NCBI GenBank assembly: GCA_025454915.1
Contig: JALONN010000003.1
Span: forward strand, 248,001-312,000
Reading direction: 5' to 3'
DNA length: 64,000 nt
DNA from: Raineya sp.
Lineage (GTDB): Bacteria; Bacteroidota; Bacteroidia; Cytophagales; Thermonemataceae
Below are positions 62,921 through 64,000 of this stretch, piece after piece (position 1 is the stretch's first letter; each line of letters starts with the position of its first letter). The notes under the pieces were generated by a model. The model ran no database searches, had not been told where the DNA came from, and was given only the letters and a program-made list of their open reading frames with translations. Position numbers and translations under genes: made by a program.

Positions 62921-64000
62921 ATGAAATTCAACGAAGAAATTATCAATACAGCCCTTTTGGGAACTCAAAAGAAAGAACTCAACACTCAATCTTTACCCAA
63001 AAGCATTCAGGATATAACCAGTAAGCTTAATAAAACGGAAAAGGAAGCCTTCTTTTTTCAGTCTATGGCTTTACTCAATCAGTATTACAAAGGTGGTAAT
63101 TTGGAAGTCATGACTGATTTACCTCAAATTAGGGTTGCTGAAGAAGAAACACAAGCCTATATTTCAGATGCTAGATTGCAAGTATTCAAAAAACTAATAG
63201 ACTTAGATGTTATTCGTTTTCATTTTTGGTATAAATTTCTTGATTTGTGTATTGCTGAAAAGCAAATCATTCCTCCAAAATATTTGGTTCGTTTGCTTAA
63301 TTTGGGGGTAAAAAGTAAAAGCCCCAGTATGCTACAACGTATTTTATTGGTTGTGGGCAATCGTGGAAAATGGCTTATTGAGTTCAATAAACATTGGCAA
63401 AATGCTTATCACAAAGAGTCAGAAATATCTTTCTATAATCAACTTGTCCCTATTCGTAAAGAAAATCCAGCAAAAGCAAGAGAAATGCTCCAAGAAAGCT
63501 GGGATAAGTTCAATACGCAGGAAAGAAACCTCCATCTTTCCATTCTAGATGAAGGTCTTGGTAAAGATGATGAAGCATTTTTAGTGAATGTAATAGAGCA
63601 AATCAACCAGAAAAAGCTTACTACCAATGCTCAATTGCAGGAACTACGTAAAACGGCTACGACTATGTTACTCAGAATTCCAACGTCTGTTTTAAGTGTT
63701 GAAATCTGGGATAAATTCAAAAAATATATTGTTGTAGATAAAGGAAATATTAGCCTCAAACTTCCTAAAAAACCAGACGATTTCTTCTGTAAAGAAGTCA
63801 TGTGGGAGCGTTTAGGGCTTTTAGAACAAAGTTATAGTACCACTTGGTACAACGATGTGGAGTGCTGGGCTTACGTACTTTTACACTGTACCCCACTTGA
63901 GAATGTAGAAAAGCATGTAGGTTTAGATAAAAAAGAAATTTTACATCAATTCAACACCAACGAAACACTGGTACGTACCGTCAAGAAACAAACAATGGCT
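62921..64000 (+). CDS. DUF5691-like protein, 3' end outside window
   Basis: An open frame of 360 codons runs off the right edge. The start EEIINTALLGTQKKEL matches the DUF5691 N-terminus (..LLGT..). The protein is helical and soluble, with no signal peptide. In other genomes DUF5691 genes accompany SWIM zinc-finger, MoxR ATPase and vWA genes, forming a chaperone or conflict module. The downstream genes here are not visible. Confidence 0.78.
   Translation, partial: MKFNEEIINTALLGTQKKELNTQSLPKSIQDITSKLNKTEKEAFFFQSMALLNQYYKGGNLEVMTDLPQIRVAEEETQAYISDARLQVFKKLIDLDVIRFHFWYKFLDLCIAEKQIIPPKYLVRLLNLGVKSKSPSMLQRILLVVGNRGKWLIEFNKHWQNAYHKESEISFYNQLVPIRKENPAKAREMLQESWDKFNTQERNLHLSILDEGLGKDDEAFLVNVIEQINQKKLTTNAQLQELRKTATTMLLRIPTSVLSVEIWDKFKKYIVVDKGNISLKLPKKPDDFFCKEVMWERLGLLEQSYSTTWYNDVECWAYVLLHCTPLENVEKHVGLDKKEILHQFNTNETLVRTVKKQTMA

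Overview
The window looks like chromosome of a gliding or T9SS-bearing Bacteroidota, most likely from the Cytophagales. The evidence is an AT-rich composition, two proteins with type IX secretion C-terminal signals (one type A, one gliding-motility type B), Bacteroidota-type promoters with a TAnnTTTG -7 box, almost no Shine-Dalgarno sequences, a PadR/MarR-rich regulatory style and a membrane-propeller histidine kinase. No true tRNA, rRNA, CRISPR array, prophage or insertion sequence was found.

Layout. 1-13.5 kb is mostly minus-strand housekeeping and surface genes: an unrecognised lipoprotein cut by the window edge, pckA, a frameshifted M43 metalloprotease with near-identical FN3 repeats, cysS, two rhomboids, a DEDD exonuclease, an M16 peptidase and a 2OG-Fe(II) oxygenase. 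13.6-21 kb is an accessory region: a contractile-injection-type AAA+ ATPase is divergent from a LysM/CHAT protease-like protein. A ladder of four signal-peptide LRR genes follows, and the CHAT gene tail is repeated between them. A PP2C-like phosphatase with a single-base frameshift closes the region.

22.5-25.4 kb is the most striking locus: a TROVE/vWA (Ro60/Rsr) gene preceded by a cluster of Y RNA-like genes. Four share a Ro-type stem (constant 4-nt and 6-nt bulges, compensatory base changes between copies), and three of those carry tRNA-mimic inserts. A fifth is a 3' remnant. A small ORF with a YGSCSGCDTL motif sits inside the cluster. The 5' strand of the Ro motif recurs in the leaders of both protein genes, which suggests autoregulation.

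25.4-48 kb carries a methyltransferase, a sensor kinase, a T9SS type B protein, a PqiA-like protein, a fatty-acid hydroxylase and an ABC exporter. A PadR operon and a PIG-L deacetylase follow. Next is a MarR/DUF2024/thioredoxin-like group under a shared palindromic operator, next to an AlkB-type hydroxylase, and then hemE, a KdsC-like phosphatase, murD and a second MarR operon. 48-64 kb holds an S41 protease, a HupE/DUF6702 operon with two Fur-family-like boxes, and a three-gene ADP-ribosylglycohydrolase/propeller/LRR-BRCT operon. It ends with a Gcr-family membrane protein, a NadR-like kinase, L31 type B, a ureohydrolase-fold protein and a DUF5691 gene cut by the right edge.

All calls are from reading the sequence and from knowledge of families. 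No database or folding program was run.
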